Source of the DNA: Streptomyces sp. SID8374
GTDB taxonomy: Bacteria; Actinomycetota; Actinomycetes; Streptomycetales; Streptomycetaceae
DNA: 64,000 nt
Assembly: GCF_009865135.1 (NCBI RefSeq)
Contig: NZ_WWGH01000001.1
Span: forward strand, 4,216,001-4,280,000
Direction of reading: 5' to 3'
The translations under genes and the position numbers were made by a program. A model generated the notes under the pieces. The model was given only the letters and a program-made list of their open reading frames with translations. It was not told where the DNA came from and searched no databases. Below are positions 24,571-33,513 of this stretch, piece by piece; the stretch's first letter is position 1, and each line of letters opens with the position of its first letter.

Positions 24571-25266
24571 GTGCGAAAGATACCGACCGCTGTGACGGCC
24601 ACCCTGGCGTGCCTGGCCATGGGCCTCGCCGCGACCGGCTGCACGGGCGACAGCCCGTCGGAGGAGCCCTCCGCAGGCCAGCTGCTCGATGACGCCAACG
24701 ACGCGATGCGCGGCCTGAAGTCGGTGACCATCGAGACGGTCACCAAGGTCACCGGGGGTGATGACCGCTCCAGCCGTCTGGCGACCGACCTCCGGGCCAC
24801 CTGCGCGTTCAAGGCGACCTCGGCCACGGGTGCCGCCCTCGAACAGATCCGGATCGACGGGACGGACTACGTCCGCCCGAACCGGGCCTACCTCGAGGAG
24901 TCGGGCCATGACATGACCGGTAAGGGCGAGGGGAAGCGCTGGATCAAGACCCCTGCCGACACGTCGCAGCCGGGAGACGGGCTCTCCCAGTGCACGCACG
25001 AGTTCACCACGTTCGGTGAGGTGACCAGGGGCGGACCGACCGAGGTCGACGGCACCCCGGCGCTGTCGCTGAAGGCGACCGACGAGCAGGCCGAGGGAGG
25101 CTCCTTCACCTTCTACGTCGCCACCGAGGGCAAGCCGTACATCCTCAAAGTCGTCTACAAGGACGACGAGTTCGACAACACCACATCGTTCAGTGGCTTC
25201 GACGAGCCCTTGGATGTACGTCCCCCGGCCAAGGGCGAGGTGCTGGACGCGGGCGGCCTCGGCTGA
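24571..25266 (+). CDS. LppX/LprG-like secreted lipoprotein
   Basis: A 231-residue lipoprotein. The signal peptide ends with the lipobox GLAATGC (Cys near residue 24). The mature part begins with LLDDANDAMRGLKSVTIETV, the pattern of the LolA-like LppX/LprG fold that carries lipids across the cell envelope, and later has FTFYVATEGKPYILKVVYKD. GTG 24571 follows GGAG. The ligand is unknown. Confidence 0.78.
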   Translation: MRKIPTAVTATLACLAMGLAATGCTGDSPSEEPSAGQLLDDANDAMRGLKSVTIETVTKVTGGDDRSSRLATDLRATCAFKATSATGAALEQIRIDGTDYVRPNRAYLEESGHDMTGKGEGKRWIKTPADTSQPGDGLSQCTHEFTTFGEVTRGGPTEVDGTPALSLKATDEQAEGGSFTFYVATEGKPYILKVVYKDDEFDNTTSFSGFDEPLDVRPPAKGEVLDAGGLG

Positions 25267-25329
25267 GGGGGCGGAGGGGCTGAGGCCGCTGTCCCTCGGT
25301 GCTGCAACAGGCACCCAGGGGACACGAAC

Positions 25330-25368
25330 AAGCCCCCCACCGGCGGACGGACCGCCGGCAGAGGGCTT
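25330..25368. terminator. Hairpin between converging lipoprotein and gpmA genes
   Basis: Inner stem CCGGCGG (25340-25346) with CCGCCGG (25352-25358) around ACGGA; outer stem AAGCCC (25330-25335) with GGGCTT (25363-25368). It lies between convergent genes and can serve both. Confidence 0.75.
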
Positions 25369-25395
25369 CTTCAGCTGGGCTTCCCCCCGCCCTGC

Positions 25396-26157
25396 CTACT
25401 TCTTCTTGCCCTGGTTCTTCACGGCCTCGATGGCCGCCTTCGCCGCGTCCGGGTCGAGGTACGTGCCGCCCGGCTTCAGCGGCTTGAAGTCGGCGTCCAG
25501 CTCGTAGGAGAGCGGGATGCCCGTCGGGATGTTGAGGCCCGAGATGTCCTCGTCCGAGATGCCGTCCAGGTGCTTCACCAGGCCGCGGAGGCTGTTGCCG
25601 TGGGCGGCGACCAGGACCGTGCGGCCGGTGAGGAGGTCGGGGACGATGCTGTCGAACCAGTACGGGAGCATCCGGACCACGACGTCCTTCAGGCACTCCG
25701 TGTCCGGGCGCAGCTCCGGGGGGAGGGTCGCGTAGCGCGGGTCGTCGAACTGGCTGTACTCCGCGTCGCGGGCCAGCGGCGGCGGCGGGGTGTCGTACGA
25801 GCGGCGCCAGAGCATGAACTGCTCCTCGCCGAACTCCGCCAGCGTCTGGGCCTTGTCCTTGCCCTGGAGGGCGCCGTAGTGGCGCTCGTTCAGGCGCCAG
25901 GAGCGGCGGACCGGGATCCAGAGGCGGTCGGCGGACTCCAGGGCCAGCTGCGCGGTGCGGATCGCGCGGCGCTGGAGGGAGGTGTGCAGGACGTCGGGGA
26001 GCAGACCGGCGTCCTTGAGCAGCTCACCGCCGCGGACTGCTTCCTTCTCGCCCTTTTCGGTGAGGTTGACGTCCACCCAACCGGTGAACAGGTTCTTCGC
26101 GTTCCATTCGCTCTCGCCGTGGCGGAGGAGGATCAGCTTGTACGGTGCGTCGGCCAT
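25396..26157 (-). CDS. gpmA: 2,3-bisphosphoglycerate-dependent phosphoglycerate mutase
   Basis: A 253-residue glycolytic enzyme interconverting 3- and 2-phosphoglycerate. The phospho-accepting His is in LILLRHGESEWN, with NLFTGWVDVNLTEKG, LNERHYGALQGKDK and VAAHGNSLRGLVKHL in the expected places. The length fits dPGM. ATG 26157. It ends in a basic K-N-Q-G-K-K-K tail. Confidence 0.96.
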   Translation of the reverse strand: MADAPYKLILLRHGESEWNAKNLFTGWVDVNLTEKGEKEAVRGGELLKDAGLLPDVLHTSLQRRAIRTAQLALESADRLWIPVRRSWRLNERHYGALQGKDKAQTLAEFGEEQFMLWRRSYDTPPPPLARDAEYSQFDDPRYATLPPELRPDTECLKDVVVRMLPYWFDSIVPDLLTGRTVLVAAHGNSLRGLVKHLDGISDEDISGLNIPTGIPLSYELDADFKPLKPGGTYLDPDAAKAAIEAVKNQGKKK

Positions 26158-26362
26158 GAGTCCGAGCGTAATCGAACCCGTGCCGCCCCCGCGCGCCCGC
26201 CCGCGTACCGGACAGGGCCCCGCAGCGGGGGTGGACGCGCCCGACGATTGACGGCGGGCGTCAATCCGGTGGCGGGTGAGGCGTCGGGGTTCGTAATGTT
26301 CGGATGGTCATCGGGAGCCTTACCCGAGGCGATCTTGCCGCACGTCCCGTGGGGGGAAACGC

Positions 26363-27703
26363 ATGTCCGTCGCCGGTCTCAGAACAGCCGCCCGGGAGAC
26401 CGTCTCCGGGCTGCCCCGGGAGTTCTGGTGGCTCTGGCTCAGCACCCTGGTCAACCGGCTGGGCGGCTTCGTCGCCACGTTCATGGCGCTGTATCTGACC
26501 CTGGACCGGGGCTACTCGGCCTCGTACGCCGGTCTCGTCGCCGCCCTCCACGGGCTCGGCGGGGTCATCTCCTCGCTCGGCGCCGGAGTGATGACCGACC
26601 GGCTCGGGCGGCGGCCCACCATGCTGATGGCGCAGCTGTCGATGGCCGTCTCCGTGGCGGTGCTCGGGTTCATGGAGCACCCGGTCGCCATCGCCGCCGT
26701 CGCGTTCCTCGTCGGCATGGCGAGCAACGCCTCCCGCCCCGCCGTCCAGGCGATGATGGCCGACATCGTGCCCCCCAAGGACCGCGTGCGGGCCTTCTCC
26801 CTCAATTACTGGGCCATCAACCTCGGGTTCGCGGTCTCCTCCGCCGGGGCCGGGTTCATCGCCGAGTACAGCTATCTCGCCGGCTTCCTCGGCGAGGCCC
26901 TGATGGTGCTCGCGTGCGCCGTCGTCGTCTTCCTGAAGGTGCCGGAGTCGCGGCCCGCGCAGGCCGCCCCGGTGAAGACCGCCGGCGGCAAGCGGCCGAA
27001 GGACGAGGTCCGGATCACCACCGTGCTGCGCGACGGGCGCTTCATGGGGGTCGTGGGGCTGTCGTTCCTGGTGTCACTGATCTTCCAGCAGGGGTACGTG
27101 GGGTTGCCGGTGGCGATGGGGGCGGACGGGCTCTCCAGCTCCGACTTCGGCACCGCCATCGCCGTCAACGGCGTCCTGATCGTGGCCCTCCAGATCCCCG
27201 TCACCCGCTTCATCCAGCACCGCGACCCGCGCCGGCTGCTGATCATCTCCTCGCTGCTCGCCGGGTACGGCTTCGGGCTGACGGCCTTCGCCGGGTCCGT
27301 CGCCGTGTACGCCCTGACGGTCTGCGTCTGGACGCTCGCCGAGATCGTCAACGCGCCCACCCAGACCGGCCTCGTCGTACAGCTGTCGCCGGCTCAGGGC
27401 CGGGGCCGCTACCAGGGCATGTACACGATGTCCTGGTCGGTCGCCGCGCTCGTCGCGCCCCTGATGTCCGGGTTCGTGATCGACCACTACGGCGCCGTCT
27501 GGCTCTGGGGCGCCTGCGCGGTGATCGGTACGGTCGCCGGCTTCGGCTACTGGCTGCTGATGCGCAACCTGCCCCGCGAGGAGATCCCCGCGGACGAGGC
27601 CGCCCCCGAGCCCGCCCCCGTACCCGCCCAGGCCCGTCCCGACCAGGCCGAGCCCGACCCGGCGGACGCCGTGGAGCGCGCGGACCGGACCCCGGCCCCG
27701 TAG
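26363..27703 (+). CDS. MFS transporter
   Basis: A 446-residue major-facilitator protein with about 12 hydrophobic segments. The loop 2-3 signature is G-V-M-T-D-R-L-G-R-R-P-T and the motif at loop 8-9 R-F-I-Q-H-R-D-P-R-R weakly mirrors it. A positively charged middle loop and an acidic Pro/Ala-rich C-tail of about 35 residues are present. ATG 26363 follows GGGGGGAAAC. The DHA1-like layout suggests drug or metabolite efflux, but the substrate is not known. Confidence 0.87.
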   Translation: MSVAGLRTAARETVSGLPREFWWLWLSTLVNRLGGFVATFMALYLTLDRGYSASYAGLVAALHGLGGVISSLGAGVMTDRLGRRPTMLMAQLSMAVSVAVLGFMEHPVAIAAVAFLVGMASNASRPAVQAMMADIVPPKDRVRAFSLNYWAINLGFAVSSAGAGFIAEYSYLAGFLGEALMVLACAVVVFLKVPESRPAQAAPVKTAGGKRPKDEVRITTVLRDGRFMGVVGLSFLVSLIFQQGYVGLPVAMGADGLSSSDFGTAIAVNGVLIVALQIPVTRFIQHRDPRRLLIISSLLAGYGFGLTAFAGSVAVYALTVCVWTLAEIVNAPTQTGLVVQLSPAQGRGRYQGMYTMSWSVAALVAPLMSGFVIDHYGAVWLWGACAVIGTVAGFGYWLLMRNLPREEIPADEAAPEPAPVPAQARPDQAEPDPADAVERADRTPAP

Positions 27704-27714
27704 GCCGCGCGAGA

Positions 27715-27813
27715 ACGCGACGGCGCCCCGGTCCCGTAGGACATGGGCCGTCGGCCGCTGGGGACGCGACGGCGCCCCCGGCCCCGTAGGCCAAGCCGTA
27801 GAAACGCGACGGC
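27715..27813. repeat. About 50-bp imperfect tandem repeat after MFS gene
   Basis: ACGCGACGGCGCCCC-GG-CCCGTAGG recurs at 27715-27740 and 27764-27790, and its first ten bases again at 27804-27813. The spacing is near 45-50 bases. It continues from a related sequence at the end of the MFS gene. No coding role is seen. Confidence 0.6.
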
Positions 27814-27844
27814 ACCCGCCCGGAGAGACAACCGGGCGGGCGCC
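27811..27844. terminator. Hairpin between MFS and metallothionein-like genes
   Basis: CCCGCCCGG (27815-27823) pairs with CCGGGCGGG (27832-27840) around an 8-base loop, with extra pairs outside one mismatch to 27811 and 27844. It lies between convergent genes. Confidence 0.75.
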
Positions 27845-27876
27845 GTCCGCATGCTGTACGAGGCGTCCGGCGCGGG

Positions 27877-28026
27877 TCAGCCCGAGCAGCCGCCGCACTG
27901 GCACGGAGCACCGGACTGGCAGCCGCACCCGCAGCCCGAGCCGCAGCCGCAGGCGCCGAGCACGGTCAGGTGCACCACTTCGGTCGGGGTCTCCCGCTGG
28001 GGTTCGGTCGTGGGGGATTCGGCCAT
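27877..28026 (-). CDS. 49-residue metallothionein-like Cys-rich protein
   Basis: ATG 28026 has a strong GAGGAGGG Shine-Dalgarno 5 bases upstream and the frame ends with TGA at 27877. The protein has a 25-residue Glu/Thr-rich head and then a tail with eight Cys spaced as C-G-C-G-S-G-C-G-C-G-C and C-Q-C-G-G-C. Clustered Cys-x-Cys pairs are the pattern of metallothioneins, which bind Cu, Zn or Cd. It faces the MFS gene across a shared terminator. Homology to a named metallothionein family cannot be claimed by eye; a ribosomally made peptide precursor is an alternative. Confidence 0.72.
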   Translation of the reverse strand: MAESPTTEPQRETPTEVVHLTVLGACGCGSGCGCGCQSGAPCQCGGCSG

Positions 28027-28264
28027 GGTCCCTCCTCAGGGCGTACGGCTGGGCGGCGGACGCCGCTGCGCCGCCGCCGGGGACGTGGCGTGACGGACCG
28101 GCAGTGCCTGTCGCGTACGGCCGTCGCGCCGTCCCCGCCCCATTGCATGCCCATCCCGCCCGGCGCATCAACGGCGCACAGGCGCCGGAACGCATGTGCG
28201 ACTCGCGTGCGCCGGGAGTGCGCACGCCCCGGAGGAGCGGCTGAGTGGTGCTGCCGGCCCTCCG

Positions 28265-28945
28265 CTACGAACCCTCTCCCGGCGTCGACGCCGCCTGGAT
28301 CTCGTCCGCGTGCTCACCCGTCACCAGGTAGACGACGCGCTTCGCCACCGACACCGCGTGGTCCGCGAAACGCTCGTAGTAGCGGCCGAGCAGCGTCACG
28401 TCGACGGCCGTCTCGATGCCGTGCTTCCAGCGGTCGTCCATCAGGTGCTGGAAGAGCGTGCGGTGCAGCAGGTCCATCTCGTCGTCGTCCTGCTCCAGCT
28501 GGAGCGCCAGATCGACGTCCTTGGTGATGATGACCTCGGCCGCCTTGGCCATCAGCCGCTGGGCGAGCTGGCCCATCTCCAGGATGGTGGCGTGCAGGTC
28601 GTGCGGGACCGCCGACTGCGGGAAGCGCAGCCGGGCCAGCTTCGCCACGTGCTGGGCGAGGTCGCCGGAGCGCTCCAGGTCGGCGCTCATCCGCAGCGAG
28701 GTCACCACGATCCGCAGATCGGTCGCCACCGGCTGCTGACGGGCGAGGAGGGCGATCGCGCGCGCCTCCAGGTCGTGCTGGAGGTCGTCGACCTTCTGGT
28801 CGCCGGCGATCACGCTCTCCGCGAGCTTCAGGTCGGCGTCGAGCATGGACGTGGTCGCCCGTCCGATCGCCGATCCGACCAGCCGGGCCATCTCGACCAG
28901 GCCTTCTCCGATCGAGTCGAGTTCCTCGTGGTAAGCGTCGCGCAT
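28265..28945 (-). CDS. phoU: Phosphate transport regulator PhoU
   Basis: A 226-residue all-helical protein. Two tandem PhoU domains carry the metal-binding signatures (DLRIVVTSLRMSADLERSGD, RYYERFADHAVSVAKRVVY). PhoU links the Pst transporter to the phosphate sensor kinase. It is divergent from phoR-phoP over an intergenic region with a PHO box, as in S. coelicolor. ATG 28945. The 28027-28264 gap downstream shows no gene. Confidence 0.95.
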   Translation of the reverse strand: MRDAYHEELDSIGEGLVEMARLVGSAIGRATTSMLDADLKLAESVIAGDQKVDDLQHDLEARAIALLARQQPVATDLRIVVTSLRMSADLERSGDLAQHVAKLARLRFPQSAVPHDLHATILEMGQLAQRLMAKAAEVIITKDVDLALQLEQDDDEMDLLHRTLFQHLMDDRWKHGIETAVDVTLLGRYYERFADHAVSVAKRVVYLVTGEHADEIQAASTPGEGS

Positions 28946-29036
28946 GGAAGTCCCTCTCCAGTTCCAACTGAGGCCGGGGTCTCGGACCGACCCCCACGGT
29001 TACACGGTGGGGCCGCAACGCGTCCGTATCCGGCCC

Positions 29037-29069
29037 CCTAAGTGAACCGGCTCCATCCCCTCGGTGAAC
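29037..29069. promoter_or_regulatory. PHO box in the phoU / phoRP intergenic region
   Basis: On the minus strand GTTCACCGAGG (29069-29059) and GTTCACTTAGG (29047-29037) are in phase, 22 bases apart, with a degenerate 11-base unit between. The units fit the Streptomyces direct-repeat consensus G-G/T-TCAYYYR-G/C-G. PhoP binding here would drive phoU and phoRP. Confidence 0.75.
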
Positions 29070-29142
29070 TCTGGGCGACGAGTGTTCGAGATGGCACTCG
29101 GACGGCTGGGAGAGTGTCGGCGCACCCGCATAACCTTGAAGC

Positions 29143-30423
29143 ATGGACGTGAACGCGGCGGTCGCCGCAGCTGCAGCGATCGCCGGGCTCTGTACCGGTG
29201 TGATCGCCATGCTGGCGTTCCGCTGGAGCGAGCGCGACCTGAAACGGCCCACGCGTACGTCCCTGCGGCCGGACAGCAACGCCGCCCTCCCGCCCGGGGT
29301 GGACACCGTCCTCTCCGTGCTCAGCTCCTCCGCCGTCGTCCTCGACGAGAGCGACAGCGTGGTCAAGGCCAGCTCCGCCGCGTATGCGCTGGGCCTGGTC
29401 AGGGGCGGCAGGCTGGCCGTGGAGCCGATGCTCACCATGGCCCGCGACACCCGGCGCGACGGCGAGATACGCCAGGGCGAGCTGGACCTGCCCCGGCGCG
29501 GCACCGGCCGCGGGGACACCCTCGCGGTCTCCGCCCGGGTCGCCCCGCTGGGCTCGCGGCTGGTGCTGCTGCTGGTCGAGGACCTCACCGAGGCCCGCCG
29601 GATCGAAGCCGTACGGCGCGACTTCGTCGCCAACGTGAGCCATGAGCTCAAGACCCCCACCGGAGCGCTCTCCCTGCTCTCCGAGGCGGTCATGGACGCC
29701 TCCGACGACCCGGAGGCGGTGGAGCGGTTCGCCGGGCGGATGCAGATCGAGGCGACCCGGCTCACCAACCTCGTCCAAGAGCTCATCGACCTCTCCCGGG
29801 TGCAGAACGACGACCCGCTGGAGGACGCGGAGCCCGTCAAGGTGGAGGTGCTGGTCGCCGAGGCGATCGACCGCTGCCGCCAGCAGGCCGGCTCCAAGCA
29901 GATCACCATGGCCTCCGGCGGCACCGAGGGCCTCACCGTCTGGGGCAACCGGGGCCAGCTCGTCGGCGCGCTCGGCAACCTCGTCGAGAACGCCGTCAAC
30001 TACAGTCCCGCCCGTACCCGGGTCGGTATCGCGGCCCGCCGCACCACCGGACCGGGCGGGGACCTGATCGAGATCGCCGTGACCGACCAGGGCATCGGCA
30101 TCTCCGAGAAGGACCGCGAACGGGTCTTCGAGCGGTTCTACCGCGTCGACCCGGCCCGCTCACGGGCCACCGGTGGCACCGGTCTCGGCCTCGCCATCGT
30201 CAAACACGTGGCCGCCTCGCACGGCGGGGAGGTCACCGTCTGGAGCTCCGAGGGACAGGGCTCCACCTTCACCCTCCGGCTGCCCGAATCGGGCGTCGTG
30301 AGGGAGCGCACCACCGGCGGGCCCCTTATCGTCAACGGCGTCAACGGCGTCGGCGGCGAGGACAAGCCCCCGTTCGAGACCGACTCCTATGACCCCTTCC
30401 CTGCCCCGGAGGCTCTTCCGTGA
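29143..30423 (+). CDS. phoR: Phosphate sensor histidine kinase PhoR (SenX3-like)
   Basis: A 426-residue membrane kinase. A single N-terminal membrane helix (residues 3-25) is followed by a PAS-like region, then DHp with the phosphorylated His167 (VANVSHELKTP) and a CATPase domain (N box NLVENAVNYSP, G1 box VTDQGIGI, G2 box TGGTGLGLAIV). It phosphorylates PhoP under low phosphate. Its stop codon overlaps the phoP start by 4 bases (GTGA), so the two are translated together. Confidence 0.95.
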   Translation: MDVNAAVAAAAAIAGLCTGVIAMLAFRWSERDLKRPTRTSLRPDSNAALPPGVDTVLSVLSSSAVVLDESDSVVKASSAAYALGLVRGGRLAVEPMLTMARDTRRDGEIRQGELDLPRRGTGRGDTLAVSARVAPLGSRLVLLLVEDLTEARRIEAVRRDFVANVSHELKTPTGALSLLSEAVMDASDDPEAVERFAGRMQIEATRLTNLVQELIDLSRVQNDDPLEDAEPVKVEVLVAEAIDRCRQQAGSKQITMASGGTEGLTVWGNRGQLVGALGNLVENAVNYSPARTRVGIAARRTTGPGGDLIEIAVTDQGIGISEKDRERVFERFYRVDPARSRATGGTGLGLAIVKHVAASHGGEVTVWSSEGQGSTFTLRLPESGVVRERTTGGPLIVNGVNGVGGEDKPPFETDSYDPFPAPEALP

Positions 30424-31100
30424 CCCGAGTGCTTGTCGTCGAGGATGAGGAATCCTTCAGCGACGCCCTGTCCTACATGCTGCGCAAGGAAGGCTTCGAG
30501 GTCGCGATCGCGGCGACCGGCCCCGACGGGCTGGACGAGTTCGAGCGCAACGGCGCCGACCTGGTCCTCCTCGACCTGATGCTGCCCGGCCTGCCCGGCA
30601 CCGAGGTGTGCCGCCAGCTCCGCAGCCGCTCCAACGTTCCGGTGATCATGGTCACCGCCAAGGACAGCGAGATCGACAAGGTCGTCGGGCTCGAAATAGG
30701 AGCCGACGACTACGTCACCAAGCCGTTCTCCTCGCGCGAGCTCGTCGCCCGCATCCGCGCCGTCCTGCGCCGCCGAGGGGAGCCGGAGGAGGTCACCCCG
30801 GCCGCCCTGGAGGCGGGCCCGGTCCGCATGGACGTGGACCGGCACGTGGTCACGGTCTCCGGCGGCAAGGTCGACCTCCCGCTCAAGGAGTTCGACCTCC
30901 TGGAGATGCTCCTGCGCAACGCGGGCCGCGTGCTGACCCGTATGCAGCTCATCGACCGGGTCTGGGGCGCGGACTACGTCGGCGACACCAAGACCCTCGA
31001 CGTCCACGTCAAGCGCCTGCGCGCCAAGATCGAGCCCGACCCGGGCGCGCCGCGCTACCTCGTCACCGTGCGGGGCCTCGGGTACAAGTTCGAGCCGTAA
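30420..31100 (+). CDS. phoP: Phosphate response regulator PhoP (OmpR family)
   Basis: A 226-residue regulator with a receiver domain (acidic pair VVEDE, phospho-accepting Asp52 in LLDLMLPGLPG, Thr in VTAKDSE, Lys in TKPFSSREL) and a C-terminal OmpR winged helix (LKEFDLLEMLLRNAGRVLTR). It starts with GTG 30420 and overlaps phoR. PhoP binds PHO boxes to control phosphate genes and, in Streptomyces, antibiotic production. A strong hairpin follows at 31118-31161. Confidence 0.96.
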   Translation: MTRVLVVEDEESFSDALSYMLRKEGFEVAIAATGPDGLDEFERNGADLVLLDLMLPGLPGTEVCRQLRSRSNVPVIMVTAKDSEIDKVVGLEIGADDYVTKPFSSRELVARIRAVLRRRGEPEEVTPAALEAGPVRMDVDRHVVTVSGGKVDLPLKEFDLLEMLLRNAGRVLTRMQLIDRVWGADYVGDTKTLDVHVKRLRAKIEPDPGAPRYLVTVRGLGYKFEP

Positions 31101-31117
31101 ACCGCGGGACGGCACCA

Positions 31118-31161
31118 CATGCGAAGGGGCGCTTCCCGGCCGGGAAGCGCCCCTTCGCATG
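31118..31161. terminator. 44-bp perfect palindrome after phoP
   Basis: Arms 31118-31139 and 31140-31161 are exact reverse complements over 22 bases, with no spacer. It lies between converging phoP and the lipoprotein gene and probably ends both transcripts. Confidence 0.85.
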
Positions 31162-31186
31162 CCCGCGCTTACGTACGCGGGTGGCG

Positions 31187-31888
31187 TCAGCCGTGCGTCC
31201 CGGCCGTCGCGGTCTCCGTGGAGCCCTCGGTGCCGCCCTGCTGCTCCGTACCGGCCGCCGGGGACTCCGGGGTACCGGCGGGGGACTCGGAGGTCTCACC
31301 GGACGGCGTGGCCGGCGTCTCGGAGCCGCCCGCGGACGGGGTCCCGCTCGGCTTCCGCGCCGGGGCCTCGGGCTGCCCGCTGGGGCCGAAGTCCTTGAAG
31401 TAGCCGGTCGCCGGGACGACGTTCGCGCCGAGGCCGACGTCGCCGGTGCGGCTCAGCTTGAAGACGACCTGCTGGACGTTGCCGTCCTGGGTGGCCTCGC
31501 GGCCCTCCTCGATCACGGCGGAGGCGTTGCCCTCGCCGCCGAGGACGACCCGGCCGCCGGCCGGGATCTCGACGGGGCCGTTGCCCTTCGCGGGCTGGAG
31601 CTTCACCCGGACGTCGGTGCCGGGCAGCGTGATGCTCTCCAGGACCTCGGTCTCGGTGCCGTCGTTGAACAGCGTCGCGGCGACCACGGCGGGGCCCTCG
31701 GCCTCGGTCTCGGCCTGCGTGATCACGTTCACGTTCTGGACCTTGATGGTGCCCACCGAGGTGGCCGCGTTGTCCGGCCTGATCTTGAGAGTCTCGGCGT
31801 TGTTGCCCGCCGCGCAGGCGGACAGGGAGACGATCGAGAACGCGATGGCAGTGGCGGCGAGAGCGCCGTGTCGAAGGCTGCGGCTCAC
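31187..31888 (-). CDS. Secreted lipoprotein, DUF461-like
   Basis: A 233-residue lipoprotein with lipobox SLSAC near residue 25, followed by a beta-rich domain (about 35-165) and a 60-residue Pro/Ser/Thr/Glu tail. The pattern N-V-N-V-I-T-Q, F-N-D-G-T-E-T-E-V-L, then I-P-A-G-G-R-V-V-L resembles PCuAC/DUF461 copper-chaperone-type folds, but the Met/His metal ligands are not obvious. GTG 31888. It converges on phoP. Confidence 0.75.
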   Translation of the reverse strand: MSRSLRHGALAATAIAFSIVSLSACAAGNNAETLKIRPDNAATSVGTIKVQNVNVITQAETEAEGPAVVAATLFNDGTETEVLESITLPGTDVRVKLQPAKGNGPVEIPAGGRVVLGGEGNASAVIEEGREATQDGNVQQVVFKLSRTGDVGLGANVVPATGYFKDFGPSGQPEAPARKPSGTPSAGGSETPATPSGETSESPAGTPESPAAGTEQQGGTEGSTETATAGTHG

Positions 31889-32614
31889 GGCGGCGGCAAC
31901 TCCTTGAACGATCGGACTGCGGACTTCGGACGTCGGGCGTGAGCTGAGCGCCCCGCGGACGGCCGGGAAGGGGTGATGTGAAGCCGTCCTAAGGGTGTGT
32001 CAGCGGCCTTAGGCTACCGAGCCGCCCCTCCCGCCCCGCACCCGACCCGCCTCTAGGCGGGCGCCGGTCTTCCGGGGAGCGCTCCCCGGCGGTCTGCGGC
32101 GCGTCGGGGCAGGTGGGACAGCCGGACCGGGACCGATGAGCGTGCCGATGCGGGTGCCGCCGTGTGCGCCGACGTGTCACGTGCTGTTCACATAATCCCG
32201 GTGATCAATTCCCCGGAGCGCGGCGCATTCCGAGGGAAAGGCGTCGCGTGAGGCGCCTTCAGGGGTGTCGTGAGGTGCCGCGGGGGATGGGCCTTGATCA
32301 ATTTCATTGGGCACGCGCACTTACATCCGTACGGGTGATCGACCATCGAACGGAGTAGGTAAAGTTCATCATCCGGAACCCGACAAAACGGGACTTTCGC
32401 CCTCTTCTGTGGGGCTTCCGGGCCGTGTGACGCGAGTGTTTCCCGCCGGTCGCACAGCCGCTCCGACCTGCGAATACCGTCTTCCGGAAGCCTTCCGCAG
32501 CACGTCCGTGTTGCTGTTGTCAAGCCCTGAGATATGCCCTGACCTGCGAAAACGCCATTCAGGAGAGGCGATTCTCGTGTTACTCTGGATAGCCACGGAA
32601 GGGGTACCTGTCAC
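31889..32614. other. 726-bp intergenic region upstream of carD
   Basis: No gene is seen. The left part holds inverted repeats CCTAAGG/CCTTAGG (31988-31994, 32007-32013) and the palindrome CCGGGGAGC/GCTCCCCGG (32072-32089), likely terminators. From about 32200 the GC content drops and the sequence looks like a long carD promoter/leader. No tRNA or riboswitch was recognised. Confidence 0.6.
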
Positions 32615-33097
32615 ATGACGTTCAAGGTTGGCGACACCGTGGTCTATCCCCATCACGGGGCCGCGCTGATCGAGGCTATCGAAACTCGCCAGATCAAAGG
32701 CGTGGACAAGACCTACTTGGTGCTCAAGGTCGCCCAGGGCGACTTGACGGTTCGTGTGCCGGCGGACAATGCGGAGTTCGTAGGCGTGCGTGACGTGGTC
32801 GGGCAGGAGGGACTGGACCGGGTCTTCGAGGTGCTTCGCGCACCGTATGCCGAAGAGCCGACGAACTGGTCCCGGCGTTACAAGGCAAATCTGGAAAAGC
32901 TCGCCTCGGGCGATGTCATCAAGGTCGCTGAAGTGGTGCGTGACCTGTGGCGTCGTGAGCGCGAGCGCGGTCTCTCCGCAGGAGAGAAGCGCATGCTCGC
33001 CAAGGCCCGCCAGATCCTGGTGAGCGAGCTCGCTCTCGCGGAGAACACGAACGAGGACAAGGCCGAGGCCCTTCTCGACGAGGTCCTCGCGTCCTGA
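32615..33097 (+). CDS. carD: CarD-family RNA polymerase-binding regulator
   Basis: A 160-residue global regulator that binds the RNA polymerase beta subunit and stabilises open promoter complexes at rRNA and other promoters. The N-terminal CarD/TRCF-RID domain begins FKVGDTVVYPHHGAALIEAI, and the C-terminal helical part has LWRRERERGLSAGEKRM, where the conserved Trp wedges into the promoter bubble in mycobacterial CarD. ATG 32615. It precedes ispD-ispF, a linkage conserved in actinobacteria. Confidence 0.95.
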   Translation: MTFKVGDTVVYPHHGAALIEAIETRQIKGVDKTYLVLKVAQGDLTVRVPADNAEFVGVRDVVGQEGLDRVFEVLRAPYAEEPTNWSRRYKANLEKLASGDVIKVAEVVRDLWRRERERGLSAGEKRMLAKARQILVSELALAENTNEDKAEALLDEVLAS

Positions 33098-33513
33098 ACC
33101 GGATCGCACCGGTCGTAAGAATGTGCCGCGGTGCCCGCTGACCAGCCGTATTTACGGTGTGTCGTCGGGCGCTGCGGCATGTCCGGATCCGGATGCTGCG
33201 GCCTGCTCGGACCGAGAACCCGGATCGCGAACGCCGGATCGCGAAGGACCGCGAACCCGGCGTCGGCCGAGTGCCCGACTTCCGGTGATCACCGTGCCCT
33301 CGGCGCTCTCGCGGTGTTCTCGTGTGCCGCTGGTCGCCGCCGCAGACCCTGCTGGACCGGGGGTCACGGAAGGGGCCCGGTCCAAGTCAGGGCGTCACGC
33401 CCGGCTTGCTGGGCCCCTACCCATGTCTCCCGTGGAAACAAACCTGCCGGACCGGCCTGCTGAACCACCTGCCGGACAACCCGCCGAACCCTCGGACCTT
33501 CGGAGTGCAATCG
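33098..33513. other. 416-bp gap between carD and ispD
   Basis: No convincing gene or structured RNA was seen. Short direct repeats (GGATCGCGAA) occur at about 33220-33250. It may hold the ispD promoter or simply be leader sequence of a carD-ispD transcript. Confidence 0.45.
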
